NCBI GenBank assembly: GCA_963773105.1
Contig: CAVZAA010000005.1
Location: 310,001-374,000, forward strand
Length of the DNA stretch: 64,000 nt
Direction of reading: 5' to 3'
DNA from: Trebonia sp963773105
GTDB lineage: Bacteria > Actinomycetota > Actinomycetes > Streptosporangiales > Streptosporangiaceae
The notes beneath the pieces were generated by a model. That model did no database searches. It was given only the letters and a program-made list of their open reading frames with translations, and was not told the DNA's origin. The position numbers and the translations under genes were made by a program. Numbering within the stretch: the stretch's first letter is position 1; the number at the start of each line of letters is the position of its first letter. This document shows, one piece after another, positions 1-7,918 of this stretch.

Positions 1-2
1 AG

Positions 3-1322
3 ACCGGTCTCCCGCTGCCCCGGCTCACCGGCGAGGTGGGCCGGACCTCCGGGCAGCTGCGGCTGTTCGCGGCCGCGCTGCGCGAGGGGAGCTGGAACGG
101 GGCGCGGATCGACCACGCGCTGCCCGACCGCAAGCCCGCCCGGCGGCCCGATGTTCGGCAGCGGCGCGTTCCCATCGGTCCGGTCGCGGTGTTCGCCGCC
201 AGCAACTTCCCCCTCGCCTTCTCCGTCGCCGGGGGCGACACCGCCTCGGCCCTGGCGGCCGGCTGCCCGGTCGTGGTCAAGGCGCACGACGCCCACCCGG
301 GCACCTCGGAGATCATCGCGGCCGCGGTCACCCGCGCGGTCGCCGCCAGCGGGCTCCCGGCCGGGGTGTTCTCCATGGTCTACGCCGACGGGCCGACCGT
401 CGGGGTCGAGCTGGTCACTCATCCGGCGATCGCCGCCGTCGCCTTCACCGGATCGCGCCGGGTCGGGCTCTCCCTGGTCGCCGCGGCGGCGGCGCGGCCG
501 GTCCCGATCCCGGTCTTCGCCGAGATGAGCGCCGTCAACCCGGTGTTCCTGCTGCCGGGTCGGCTGTCCGAGGCGGCGGCCGAGCTCGGCGCCGCGTTCG
601 TCGGCTCGCTGACGCTGGGGGCGGGCCAGTTCTGCACCAACCCGGGGATCATCGTCGGGGTCGACGGGCCCGACCTTGACCGCTTCACCGGGGCGGCCCG
701 CGACGCGGTGGCCGCCAGCCCGGCTGCCCCGATGCTGACCGGGCGGATCGCCGCCTCCTACGCCGACGGCGCGACCCGGCTGGCCGTTCATCCCGGGACC
801 GAGGTGATCGCGCAGGGGTCTGACCCCGGCCGCGAGGCCGGTCGTGAGAGCTGGGGCTGCGCGGCGCTGGTCGCCACCACCGCCGACGAGTTCCTGGCCG
901 CGCGGGAGCTGCACGACGAGGTGTTCGGCGCCAGCTCGATCATCGTCCGGGCCGCCACCACGAGCCAGCTCGTCGACGTCGCGCGGGCGATGGAGGGGCA
1001 GCTCACCGCCAGCGTGCACGCGGCCGAGGCGGATGGCGAGCTGGCGGTGGACCTGCTCCCGGTGCTCGAGCGGCTGGCGGGCCGGATCGTGTTCAACGGC
1101 TGGCCGACCGGCGTCGAGGTGGTCCCGTCGATGGTGCACGGCGGCCCCTTCCCCGCCACCTCCGACGGCCGCACGACGTCGGTCGGCACGCTGGCGATGG
1201 ACCGGTTCCTGCGGCCGGTGGCCTATCAGGACGTGCCCGACGCCCTGCTGCCGGAGGCGGTCCGCGAGGCCAACCCCGACGGGCTGCTGCGCCTGGTCGA
1301 CGGCGCTTACACCAGGAACTAG
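3..1322 (+). CDS. Aldehyde dehydrogenase (NADP+), ketoglutarate-semialdehyde dehydrogenase type, 5' partial
   Basis: The reading frame is open from the window edge, so the N-terminus lies outside. The visible 439 residues match the C-terminal three quarters of NADP-dependent 2,5-dioxovalerate (alpha-ketoglutarate semialdehyde) dehydrogenases. The fragment contains the family-like GRTSGQLRLF stretch, a FAEMSAVNPVF glutamate motif and the catalytic cysteine in GQFCTNPG. The enzyme oxidises the semialdehyde to 2-oxoglutarate, the last step of non-phosphorylating glucarate/galactarate or pentose-acid catabolism. Glucarate dehydratase starts 5 bp after the stop, so the two are almost certainly co-transcribed and belong to one sugar-acid pathway. 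Substrate specificity within the family is inferred from this neighbour. Confidence 0.88.
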   Translation, partial: TGLPLPRLTGEVGRTSGQLRLFAAALREGSWNGARIDHALPDRKPARRPDVRQRRVPIGPVAVFAASNFPLAFSVAGGDTASALAAGCPVVVKAHDAHPGTSEIIAAAVTRAVAASGLPAGVFSMVYADGPTVGVELVTHPAIAAVAFTGSRRVGLSLVAAAAARPVPIPVFAEMSAVNPVFLLPGRLSEAAAELGAAFVGSLTLGAGQFCTNPGIIVGVDGPDLDRFTGAARDAVAASPAAPMLTGRIAASYADGATRLAVHPGTEVIAQGSDPGREAGRESWGCAALVATTADEFLAARELHDEVFGASSIIVRAATTSQLVDVARAMEGQLTASVHAAEADGELAVDLLPVLERLAGRIVFNGWPTGVEVVPSMVHGGPFPATSDGRTTSVGTLAMDRFLRPVAYQDVPDALLPEAVREANPDGLLRLVDGAYTRN

Positions 1323-1326
1323 CGCG

Positions 1327-2586
1327 ATGGCCAACGGAAGCATCCGCATCACCGGCGTGGCGATCACCCCGGTCGCGTTCGCCGACCCGCCGCTGCTGAA
1401 CTCGGTCGGCGTGCACGAGCCGTTCGCGCTGCGCGCGGTCATCGAGATCGCGACCGACGTCGGCCTGACCGGCCTGGGCGAGACCTACGCGGACGAGAAG
1501 CACCTGGCCGCGCTGCACGCCGCGGCCGCCGCCATCGTTGGCGCGGACGTGTACCACACCGAGGACGTCTACCGCCGGGTGCAGGCCATCGGGGCGGCCG
1601 AGACCACCATCTCCTCCGGCCTCATCGGTCACAGCGAGGCCACCGACCGGGTGTTCTCCCCGTTCGAGGTGGCCTGCCTCGACATCCAGGGCAAGGCGGC
1701 CGGGCTGCCGGTCGCCGACCTGCTCGGCGGCGCGGTCAGGGACGAGGTGCCGTTCTCGGCCTACCTCTTCTACAAGTGGGCCGGGCACCCCGGGGCCGAC
1801 GGCGACGATTGGGGCGAGGCGCTCGATCCCGACGGCATCGTCGCCCAGGCCAAGCGGCTGGTCGACGGCTACGGGTTCACCGCGCTCAAGCTCAAGGGCG
1901 GCGTCTTCCCGCCGGCCGAGGAGATCGAGGCGATCCGAGCGCTGCGCGCCGCCTTCCCCGATCACCCCCTGCGGCTCGACCCGAACGCTGCCTGGACCCC
2001 GGAGACGTCGCTCGGCGTCGCCCGCGACCTGGCCGGGGTGCTCGAGTACCTGGAGGACCCGACGCCGGGCATCGACGGCATGGCGCGGGTGGCGCGGGAC
2101 GCCGCGATGCCGCTCGCCACCAACATGTGCGTCGTCTCCTTCGCCCACCTGCCCCCCGCCATCCGGCAGGACGCGGTCCAGGTGATCCTCTCCGATCACC
2201 ACTACTGGGGCGGTCTGCGCCGGTCGAAGTTGCTCGCGGGGATCTGCGAGACGTTCGGCCTCGGCCTGTCGATGCACTCCAACTCGCATCTGGGCATCAG
2301 CCTGGCGGCGATGGTCCAGCTCGCCGCGGCCGTGCCCAACCTCACCTACGCCTGCGACACCCACTGGCCGTGGAAGACCGAGGACATCGTGGCGGGCGAG
2401 CCGTTCACCTTCAGCGGCGGCGCGATCGCGGTGCCCGGCAGGCCCGGGCTCGGCGTCGAGCTCGACCGGGACGCGCTGGGCAGGCTGCACGAGCAGTACC
2501 TGACCTGCGGGCTGCGCAACCGTGACGACACCGGCTACATGCAGCGGGTCGTCCCTGGCTACCAGCGGCTGCAACCGCGCTGGTAG
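1327..2586 (+). CDS. gudD: Glucarate dehydratase (enolase superfamily)
   Basis: A 419-residue enolase-superfamily protein of normal length. It dehydrates D-glucarate to 5-keto-4-deoxyglucarate. Visible hallmarks are the KLKGG catalytic lysine segment near the middle, the metal ligands RLDPNAAW and LEDP, the glucarate-dehydratase signature LATNMCVVSF, and the HSNSHLG general-base histidine toward the C-terminus. The ATG at 1327 follows the dehydrogenase stop by 5 bp and removes an upstream extension that only overlaps the dehydrogenase in another frame. With the preceding gene it forms a glucarate to 2-oxoglutarate route; the middle enzyme (keto-deoxyglucarate dehydratase) is not in the window. 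Confidence 0.93.
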   Translation: MANGSIRITGVAITPVAFADPPLLNSVGVHEPFALRAVIEIATDVGLTGLGETYADEKHLAALHAAAAAIVGADVYHTEDVYRRVQAIGAAETTISSGLIGHSEATDRVFSPFEVACLDIQGKAAGLPVADLLGGAVRDEVPFSAYLFYKWAGHPGADGDDWGEALDPDGIVAQAKRLVDGYGFTALKLKGGVFPPAEEIEAIRALRAAFPDHPLRLDPNAAWTPETSLGVARDLAGVLEYLEDPTPGIDGMARVARDAAMPLATNMCVVSFAHLPPAIRQDAVQVILSDHHYWGGLRRSKLLAGICETFGLGLSMHSNSHLGISLAAMVQLAAAVPNLTYACDTHWPWKTEDIVAGEPFTFSGGAIAVPGRPGLGVELDRDALGRLHEQYLTCGLRNRDDTGYMQRVVPGYQRLQPRW

Positions 2587-2610
2587 CCATGGGAGTGCCA
2601 GTGGAACCCA

Positions 2611-2654
2611 GGGTCCGTTCGGAGGAAAAGATCTTGATTTTCCCGAACGGACCC
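2611..2654. repeat. Dispersed hairpin repeat, copy 1 (likely bidirectional terminator)
   Basis: Two perfect 12-bp inverted arms (2611-2622 and 2643-2654, core GGTCCGTTCG / CGAACGGACC) flank a 20-nt loop containing AAAAGATCTT. It lies between convergent gene ends (2586 and 2695). Two further copies with the same core occur at 26886-26936 and 53185-53230. Confidence 0.85.
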
Positions 2655-2694
2655 TGCGCTCCGCCCGCACGGTTTCCGAACTCTGGCCTCGGGG

Positions 2695-4047
2695 TTACCG
2701 GTCCAGCGCCGCCCTGGCCCGGGCCGCGATGGCCTCGGCCAGGGTCTTCGCCTCGGCGGCGTGGGCGAGCGCCTCGGTCGGGGTCGCCCGTCCGGTGCAC
2801 ACCGACCAGACGCTGAGAACCAGCGGCCGGGCCTGGGCGATGGCCGCCAGGCGGTCGAGCTCCTCGTCCTCCAGGGTCACGTGCCTGCGGTAGCCGGCCA
2901 GCACCACGTCGACCCGCCGCAGGTCCTTGGCGCCCTCGGCGTAGAGCAGGAACGCCAGCGACCACGCCCGCGGCCCGCGGCCCGCCCCCGACCAGTCCAC
3001 CAAGACCATGCCGCCGGGGGTCGCGACCACGTTCGCGAGCACGAAGTCGGGGTGGGTGAGCGCCTCGGGCAGCCCGTCGGCGGCGTCGAGCGCGTCGACC
3101 TGCGCCAGCAGCGCCTGATAGGCCTCGCGCTCGGCGTCGGGTATGAGGTGCGCGATGCCCGCGAGCAGCTGCGCGGCCGCCGCCACCTCGGCCGCGGGCA
3201 GGCCGTCGGCCAGGTGATGCCAGGCGCCGCCCGGCCGGGCGGCCGCGCCGACGCCGGGCGGCAGTCCGTGCAACCGCCCAAGCAGCGCCCCGAGCCTGCC
3301 CAGACCGCCCGCGCCGCGGATCGCCTCGCGGCGTTCCCTGCGGGGCACCGGGCCGGCCCACTCGGTCACCAGCACGGCCCGTCCGTCCAGGGTTGAGATG
3401 GGCGGGTCGGCCGCGCACCGCTCGGCCGGGAACTCGTGCGTGGCCACGTACCTGAGGATCTCGGCGTCGCCCGCCACCGCCTCGGGCGGCCGGCGGGCCG
3501 GGAACCACCGGGCGACCCAGTCCGGCCCGTCGGCGCGACCGACCCGCCACACGCCGACGTCGAGGTCGGTCATCGCGGCCACGTCGATCCCGTACCGGTC
3601 CTCCAGGTGCGACCGCAGCCGCTCGGCCGGCTGGCTCGGCATCGGCGACCCGAAGCGGATGAGGTTGCCGTCCGGATCGACGTGCGAGCCCTCGCGCAGC
3701 TCGTACGGGGTGTCGCCGACACGCCGGGTCAGCCCGCCGATGCCGGGGCGGGCCCATTCGTCGTAGAGCGCGTCGGCGTCGGCGACATACAGGTAGGCGG
3801 TGCCGACATGCTCATGGGCGTGGCCGCCGTCGTCGCTCTCGTGCTCGTGCCCCGCGTCCAGGGACAGGTGCAGGCTCACCCGGTCGCGGTCGGCGAAGCC
3901 GTAGCCGTCGCCGTCCGAGTAGGGCTGGACGTCGAAGCCGAGCGACTGGTAGTGCGCCAGGGCACGGCGCAGGTCGCGCACCGGGAAGACCGGGCTGAAG
4001 CTGCGCAGCCGGGTCCGTGCGGTAGCGGGTTCGTCCATAAAAACCAT
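2695..4047 (-). CDS. VOC-domain / aminoglycoside phosphotransferase-like fusion protein
   Basis: A 450-residue protein in two parts. Residues ~10-125 form a VOC (glyoxalase/bleomycin-resistance) fold, with SPVFPVRDLRRALAHYQSLGFD at its start and the DPDGNLIRFG ending typical of the family. Residues ~140-430 resemble aminoglycoside/choline phosphotransferases, with the Brenner-type HPDFVLANV motif (H-x-D-x4-N) and the downstream metal-binding VDW. The VOC part is rich in His/Asp (HEHESDDGGHAHEH), which may be a metal-rich loop. VOC domains often sequester or modify drugs and APH domains phosphorylate hydroxyl groups, so drug inactivation is possible but not shown. The ATG at 4047 is used; the gene converges on glucarate dehydratase with hairpin copy 1 between them. 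Confidence 0.8.
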   Translation of the reverse strand: MVFMDEPATARTRLRSFSPVFPVRDLRRALAHYQSLGFDVQPYSDGDGYGFADRDRVSLHLSLDAGHEHESDDGGHAHEHVGTAYLYVADADALYDEWARPGIGGLTRRVGDTPYELREGSHVDPDGNLIRFGSPMPSQPAERLRSHLEDRYGIDVAAMTDLDVGVWRVGRADGPDWVARWFPARRPPEAVAGDAEILRYVATHEFPAERCAADPPISTLDGRAVLVTEWAGPVPRRERREAIRGAGGLGRLGALLGRLHGLPPGVGAAARPGGAWHHLADGLPAAEVAAAAQLLAGIAHLIPDAEREAYQALLAQVDALDAADGLPEALTHPDFVLANVVATPGGMVLVDWSGAGRGPRAWSLAFLLYAEGAKDLRRVDVVLAGYRRHVTLEDEELDRLAAIAQARPLVLSVWSVCTGRATPTEALAHAAEAKTLAEAIAARARAALDR

Positions 4048-4067
4048 TCTCTCTAGCTGGCGGTCGG

Positions 4068-6422
4068 CTACCAGCCGACCGCGACGATCATGTACTCGGG
4101 GCGGGCGACCGAGATGTCCGACGACTGGTTCGCGTCGTCGTCATAGGGGAAGCCGTACTGCTTGCCGTTGATCGCGTTCTCATGCCAGAACTCGGCGTAG
4201 TAGTTGGCCGGACCCGCCTTGTAGAAGCGGGCGGGGTTGGACTGACCGGACGCCGGCAGCTGGGCGACGTGACGGTTGAGGGCCGCGCACAGCGGGGGGT
4301 TGTCCGACAGCGTGCCGCCGCAGCCGAAGACGTCGGCGGTGGTATCGGCCTTGGCGCCATGGGCGGCGGCGTAGGCGGTGAAGTAGCTCGCGTACCTGCC
4401 GCCGGGCTGGAACGCGGGGTCGTTGCCTGGCGAGGGGATGCCGTACGGGGCGTTGATGGTTGCGAGCCCCTTGAACTGCGCGGGGACGAACTTCCGGAAC
4501 CGGGCGAAGGTCGCCGCGCGACTCTCCCTGAACGTGGCGTAGTTCTCGCCGATCTCCTGATTCTTGCCGCTGTGGCTGTGGGCCAGCAGGGCCAGCTTCA
4601 GGCCGAAGCGGTCCACCCGGGTGGTATCGACGTTCATCGAGCTCGAGCCCACCGTGAACTCGATGAAGTCGAAGTACCTGCTGTTCTTCGAGCCGAGGTA
4701 GAAGTACATGCGGCCGGCCGAGTTCGCGGGCATGTCGATGTACTGCTGCTGCGCGATCGACTTCTCGGTGCCGTTGAAGCTCCAGTACACCTTGCTGTCG
4801 GGGTAGCGTCCGTTGGTCCGGTTGATGATCTTGACCTCGAGTACCTTCCTGGCCGCGGGGATCGTCTTGGTGTTTCCCCAGAACGACGCGGGCGGTGCGC
4901 CCGAGCCGGCCGTCTGGACGGCCGGGCTGCTGGCGCTCGTGGCGTTGGTGGCGCTCGTGGCGCTGGTGGCGCTCGTGGCGCTCGTGGTCTCGGGGGCGGT
5001 CGCGGTCGGACGGGACCAGCGCTGCGGCGCGGCGTCGGTGCAGGTCGTGATGTCGAGCCGGGCGGTCGCGCTGGCGCGCGGGTCGGTCAGGCAGAGCCCC
5101 GATCTCGGATTGACGAGCTCGCCGCTGGACGTGCGGGTCCAGGCCTGGGCGGCGGTGCCGTTGCAGGGGTACCAGTCGACGTCGGTGCCGCTGGCCGTGC
5201 CCCCGCCCGCCACGTCCAGGCAGCCTCCCTCGGTGCGGAGGGTGCGGTCGGAGTAGGCCGACCAGAGCTGGCCGGAAGAGCGACCGCAGGCACGAGCGCC
5301 GATCGGGTTGCCCTCGGTGTTAAGCGCGTTTTCATTGGCCAGGCACCGTCCGTCGACCCCCGTGACGTGGCCGGCCGAGAGGGACCGAGCGGCCGGCGTG
5401 GAGTTGCCGCCCTTCTCGTAGACGGCCACGTAGCGGACGCTCATCGAGGCGCCGGACGAGGTGGCGGCGGTCGGCGTCGTGCAGCCGCACTCCCCGTCGG
5501 GGTAGTTGCCGCCCATCGCCAGGTCGAAGATGAGGAAGAAGCCGTGGTCGATCGCCTCGTGCCAGGCAGTGGCGCCGACCTCGGCCTCGGTGATCGTGTC
5601 GGTCACCCGCCCGTCGGTCAGGAACCGCAGGTACTCGGCCCTGGTATTCACCCGGCTAACGATCACCGAGTAGGTGTGGTAGCCGGACTCGCACTTGGAG
5701 CCGCGGCAGGCGATCAGCGGGTGACCGTCGCTGCCGGCCGCATCGTGCAGCGTCGCCGAGGCCTTGTTGAGCCCGTTGACGTCTTCCATCATGTCGAGCT
5801 CGCCCGACGTGGGCCAGCCGCCGCCCGCCCGCATGGGCGACCCGAGCGCCCAGAACGCGGGCCAGTAGCCGAGGCCGTCGGCCGGGTCCGGCTGCTCGAT
5901 CGAGGCGGTCAGGTCGAGTTCGCCGCCGGGCCGGGCCTCGAAGTCGTCGCGGGTGGACTCGATCCTGGCCGAGGTCCAGCTGCCCTTGGAACGGGTCGCC
6001 TTCAGGACGAGATGCCCGTGGCCGTCCACGTAGACATTCCTGGTGGAACTGCTGGTGTGCTCTATCTCGCCCGTTCCGTAGCCGCTGCCGATGTCGTAGA
6101 ACCAGTTGGCCGCCGCGGGGGCGGACCCGGCCGGGCCGGCGAAGCCGTCCTTGAAGACGGTCGTCCAGCCGGCCGGCGCGGGCGGCACCACCGTGCCGGG
6201 CGCCGTCGCGCCAGGCGCTGATGTGCCAGGCGTTGTCGCGGCGGCACGGGCGGCCTGCGCTGTGAGGGCGGCGCGCGCGCTCGGCGCGGCGACCATCGTC
6301 GTGACCGCGGCGTAGGCCAGGGATCCCGCGATCATCGCTGCGGCGGTAACCGCGGACAGCAGTCTGACCGGTTGGTGGCGGCCGGTCGCATCGCTCGTCG
6401 GGGCAGGCGTGAGATGGCTCAT
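4068..6422 (-). CDS. Secreted GH16 - ricin-type lectin (CBM13) - GH64-like beta-1,3-glucanase
   Basis: The start at 6422 (MSHLTPAPT) gives 784 residues with a signal peptide ending near residue 50 (an AYAAVTTMVAAPSARA region). In order: a GH16 domain (~residues 70-330) with the catalytic GELDMMED (E-x-D-x-x-E) motif; a ricin-B/CBM13 repeat lectin (~345-470) with QxW-type motifs (GQLWSAYS, AQAWTR, PQRWS); a Ser-Ala-Thr linker; and a C-terminal GH64/thaumatin-like beta-1,3-glucanase domain (~520-784) ending in a conserved ARPEYMIVAVGW. It should act outside the cell on beta-1,3-glucans such as fungal walls. A longer upstream reading frame exists, but it lacks a signal peptide at its N-terminus and overlaps the divergent promoter region. 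Confidence 0.87.
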   Translation of the reverse strand: MSHLTPAPTSDATGRHQPVRLLSAVTAAAMIAGSLAYAAVTTMVAAPSARAALTAQAARAAATTPGTSAPGATAPGTVVPPAPAGWTTVFKDGFAGPAGSAPAAANWFYDIGSGYGTGEIEHTSSSTRNVYVDGHGHLVLKATRSKGSWTSARIESTRDDFEARPGGELDLTASIEQPDPADGLGYWPAFWALGSPMRAGGGWPTSGELDMMEDVNGLNKASATLHDAAGSDGHPLIACRGSKCESGYHTYSVIVSRVNTRAEYLRFLTDGRVTDTITEAEVGATAWHEAIDHGFFLIFDLAMGGNYPDGECGCTTPTAATSSGASMSVRYVAVYEKGGNSTPAARSLSAGHVTGVDGRCLANENALNTEGNPIGARACGRSSGQLWSAYSDRTLRTEGGCLDVAGGGTASGTDVDWYPCNGTAAQAWTRTSSGELVNPRSGLCLTDPRASATARLDITTCTDAAPQRWSRPTATAPETTSATSATSATSATNATSASSPAVQTAGSGAPPASFWGNTKTIPAARKVLEVKIINRTNGRYPDSKVYWSFNGTEKSIAQQQYIDMPANSAGRMYFYLGSKNSRYFDFIEFTVGSSSMNVDTTRVDRFGLKLALLAHSHSGKNQEIGENYATFRESRAATFARFRKFVPAQFKGLATINAPYGIPSPGNDPAFQPGGRYASYFTAYAAAHGAKADTTADVFGCGGTLSDNPPLCAALNRHVAQLPASGQSNPARFYKAGPANYYAEFWHENAINGKQYGFPYDDDANQSSDISVARPEYMIVAVGW
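4928..4988. repeat. Short tandem repeat encoding a (Ser-Ala-Thr)n linker
   Basis: A run of about six 9-bp units (consensus GGCGCTCGT on the plus strand) encodes repeated SAT triplets between the lectin and GH64-like domains of the glucanase. All units are in frame, so length variation here would change linker length without breaking the protein. Confidence 0.75.
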
Positions 6423-6545
6423 GCACCGGAGACCCCGTCCGAGCTGGCCGATAACAGAAATCTCAGGAAACGAATGGGGAGCCCAACGCGGCCCGGACCG
6501 GACAGAGCCTTCGCGAGTTCCGTCCGTGGCCCGCGTCGTGCCAGG

Positions 6546-7025
6546 ATGAAGGGCATGCGCACGCAGCGGTTCGGTGCCGTGGTCGGTGACGGCCCTGGTG
6601 GTCGCGCGATTGTCGTGGTCCCGTTTGACCCCGACGAGATGTGGGGTGTCAAGGCCGTGCACCATGTGAATGGCACGGTCGAGGGCACCCGGGTTCGGGT
6701 GACGCTCTCGCCCGGGAGCGCCGGCTGGTCGTTCATCCTGAGCCCGTCGCGAATGGCCGGCCTGGGCCTCGCGGTCGGCGACGAAGTGACCGTGGAGCTG
6801 ACGCCGGAAGGCCCGCAGCGGGCCGATCTGGCCGAGGACATCGCCGCCGCGCTGGCGGAAAACCCGGCCGCGGGGGCCTTCTTCGACACGCTGGCGCAGT
6901 TCTACCGCAAGGCCTATCTCCGCTGGATCGATGCGACCACCCGCCGGCCGCAGGTGCGGGCCGCGCGCATCGCCGAGGTGGTGGACCTGCTCGCGGCCGG
7001 GGTCAAGGAACGACCGCGACCGTGA
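6546..7025 (+). CDS. YdeI/OmdA-like protein with DUF1905-type N-terminal domain
   Basis: A 159-residue protein. Residues ~5-95 resemble the DUF1905 beta-barrel (FDPDEMWGVKAVHHVNGTVEG, then a VGDEVTVEL close). The C-terminal ~60 residues carry the OmdA/YdeI-like helical segment (AEDIAAALAENPAAGAFFDTL...FYRKAYLRWIDATTRRPQVRAARIAEVVDLL). The family is tied to outer-surface or bacteriocin protection in some bacteria, but its biochemical role in actinobacteria is unknown. Two in-frame ATGs (6546 and 6555) are possible, and neither has a strong ribosome-binding site. It is divergent from the glucanase and converges with pspA, 11 bp apart. Confidence 0.75.
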   Translation: MKGMRTQRFGAVVGDGPGGRAIVVVPFDPDEMWGVKAVHHVNGTVEGTRVRVTLSPGSAGWSFILSPSRMAGLGLAVGDEVTVELTPEGPQRADLAEDIAAALAENPAAGAFFDTLAQFYRKAYLRWIDATTRRPQVRAARIAEVVDLLAAGVKERPRP

Positions 7026-7036
7026 GCGGCACGCCG

Positions 7037-7768
7037 TTAGCCGGCCGGCAGCGCCGGGGGCGGCGGCGTCCCCTGGCCGAGCTGCGCCTTGAGGGCGGCG
7101 AGCTCACTGTCCACGTCGCTGGCCGAGGTGACCTCGTCGAGCTCCTTCTGGATGTCATCGCCGCCGCCGCCCACGTCCTCGAGCACGCCCGACTGGAGCA
7201 GCTCGTCGAGCGCGCCAGCCCGGGCCTGCATGGTGGCGATCTTGTCCTGCGCGCGCTCGAGCGCGGCGCCGGAGTCGCTGATGCTGGTCGAGATGCCCGC
7301 CGCGTCCTCGTTCACCGCGTTCATCGCGCTGGCGGCGGTGTACTGCGCCTTGAGGACTTCCTTCTGCGAGCGGAAGTTGTTCACCCGCTTCTGCAGCTCG
7401 GCCAGCCCGTGCTCCAGCTTCTCCTCTTCCTCCGTGAGCTGCTGGTGCTGCGGCTCCAGGTTGTCGATCTGAGCCTGGGCCGCTCCCTTCCTCGACAGCG
7501 CCTCGCGCGCCAGGTCCTCCCGGCCCTGGCCGAGGGCGATCTTGGCCTGATCGTTGAGGTGGTCGATGGAGTGCTGGAGCTGGGTCTCCTGCAGCTCGAT
7601 CTGCTTACGCGAGGCCGCGATGTCGACTAGGGCCCGGCGGATCCTGGTGATCTGCTCGAGCATCTGGTTGTACGAGTAGTCGAGCATCTCGTCCGGCTTC
7701 TCGGCGGCGTCGAGCGCCTTGTCCGCCTTGGCGGCAACTATGTCGTGCGCCCGCTGAAAAAGGCTCAT
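7037..7768 (-). CDS. pspA: PspA/IM30 (Vipp1) family membrane-stress protein
   Basis: A 243-residue coiled-coil protein beginning MSLFQRAHDIVAAKADKALD, the typical amphipathic N-terminal helix of PspA/Vipp1. Long heptad-rich helices follow (residues ~25-190) and a proline-rich tail ends the protein (TPPPPALPAG). The family is an ESCRT-III relative that assembles on the inner face of the cytoplasmic membrane and protects it under envelope stress. The start at 7768 places the amphipathic helix at the very N-terminus, as required. No Psp regulators adjoin it. A divergent membrane glycosyltransferase starts about 150 bp upstream. Confidence 0.92.
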   Translation of the reverse strand: MSLFQRAHDIVAAKADKALDAAEKPDEMLDYSYNQMLEQITRIRRALVDIAASRKQIELQETQLQHSIDHLNDQAKIALGQGREDLAREALSRKGAAQAQIDNLEPQHQQLTEEEEKLEHGLAELQKRVNNFRSQKEVLKAQYTAASAMNAVNEDAAGISTSISDSGAALERAQDKIATMQARAGALDELLQSGVLEDVGGGGDDIQKELDEVTSASDVDSELAALKAQLGQGTPPPPALPAG

Positions 7769-7918
7769 ATCGGCCCGCTCTCTATCGGTTGCGCTAACTA
7801 AGCCGGACAGTACCACCCGTCGCCCGGCCGGCTCGATAACCGGGGCCGCGACCATTCATAGGCTGCGCAGAGACGCGTGGGACCTGCGGCCAAGGCTCGG
7901 CTGGCAGCCTCATCGACC

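Noticed and set aside
1093..2670. Minus-strand open frame of 525 codons opposite glucarate dehydratase
   Set aside because: Shadow of a gene with complete enolase-superfamily motifs.
4182..6221. Plus-strand open frame of 679 codons within the glucanase gene
   Set aside because: Antisense to a secreted protein with intact GH16, lectin and GH64-like motifs.
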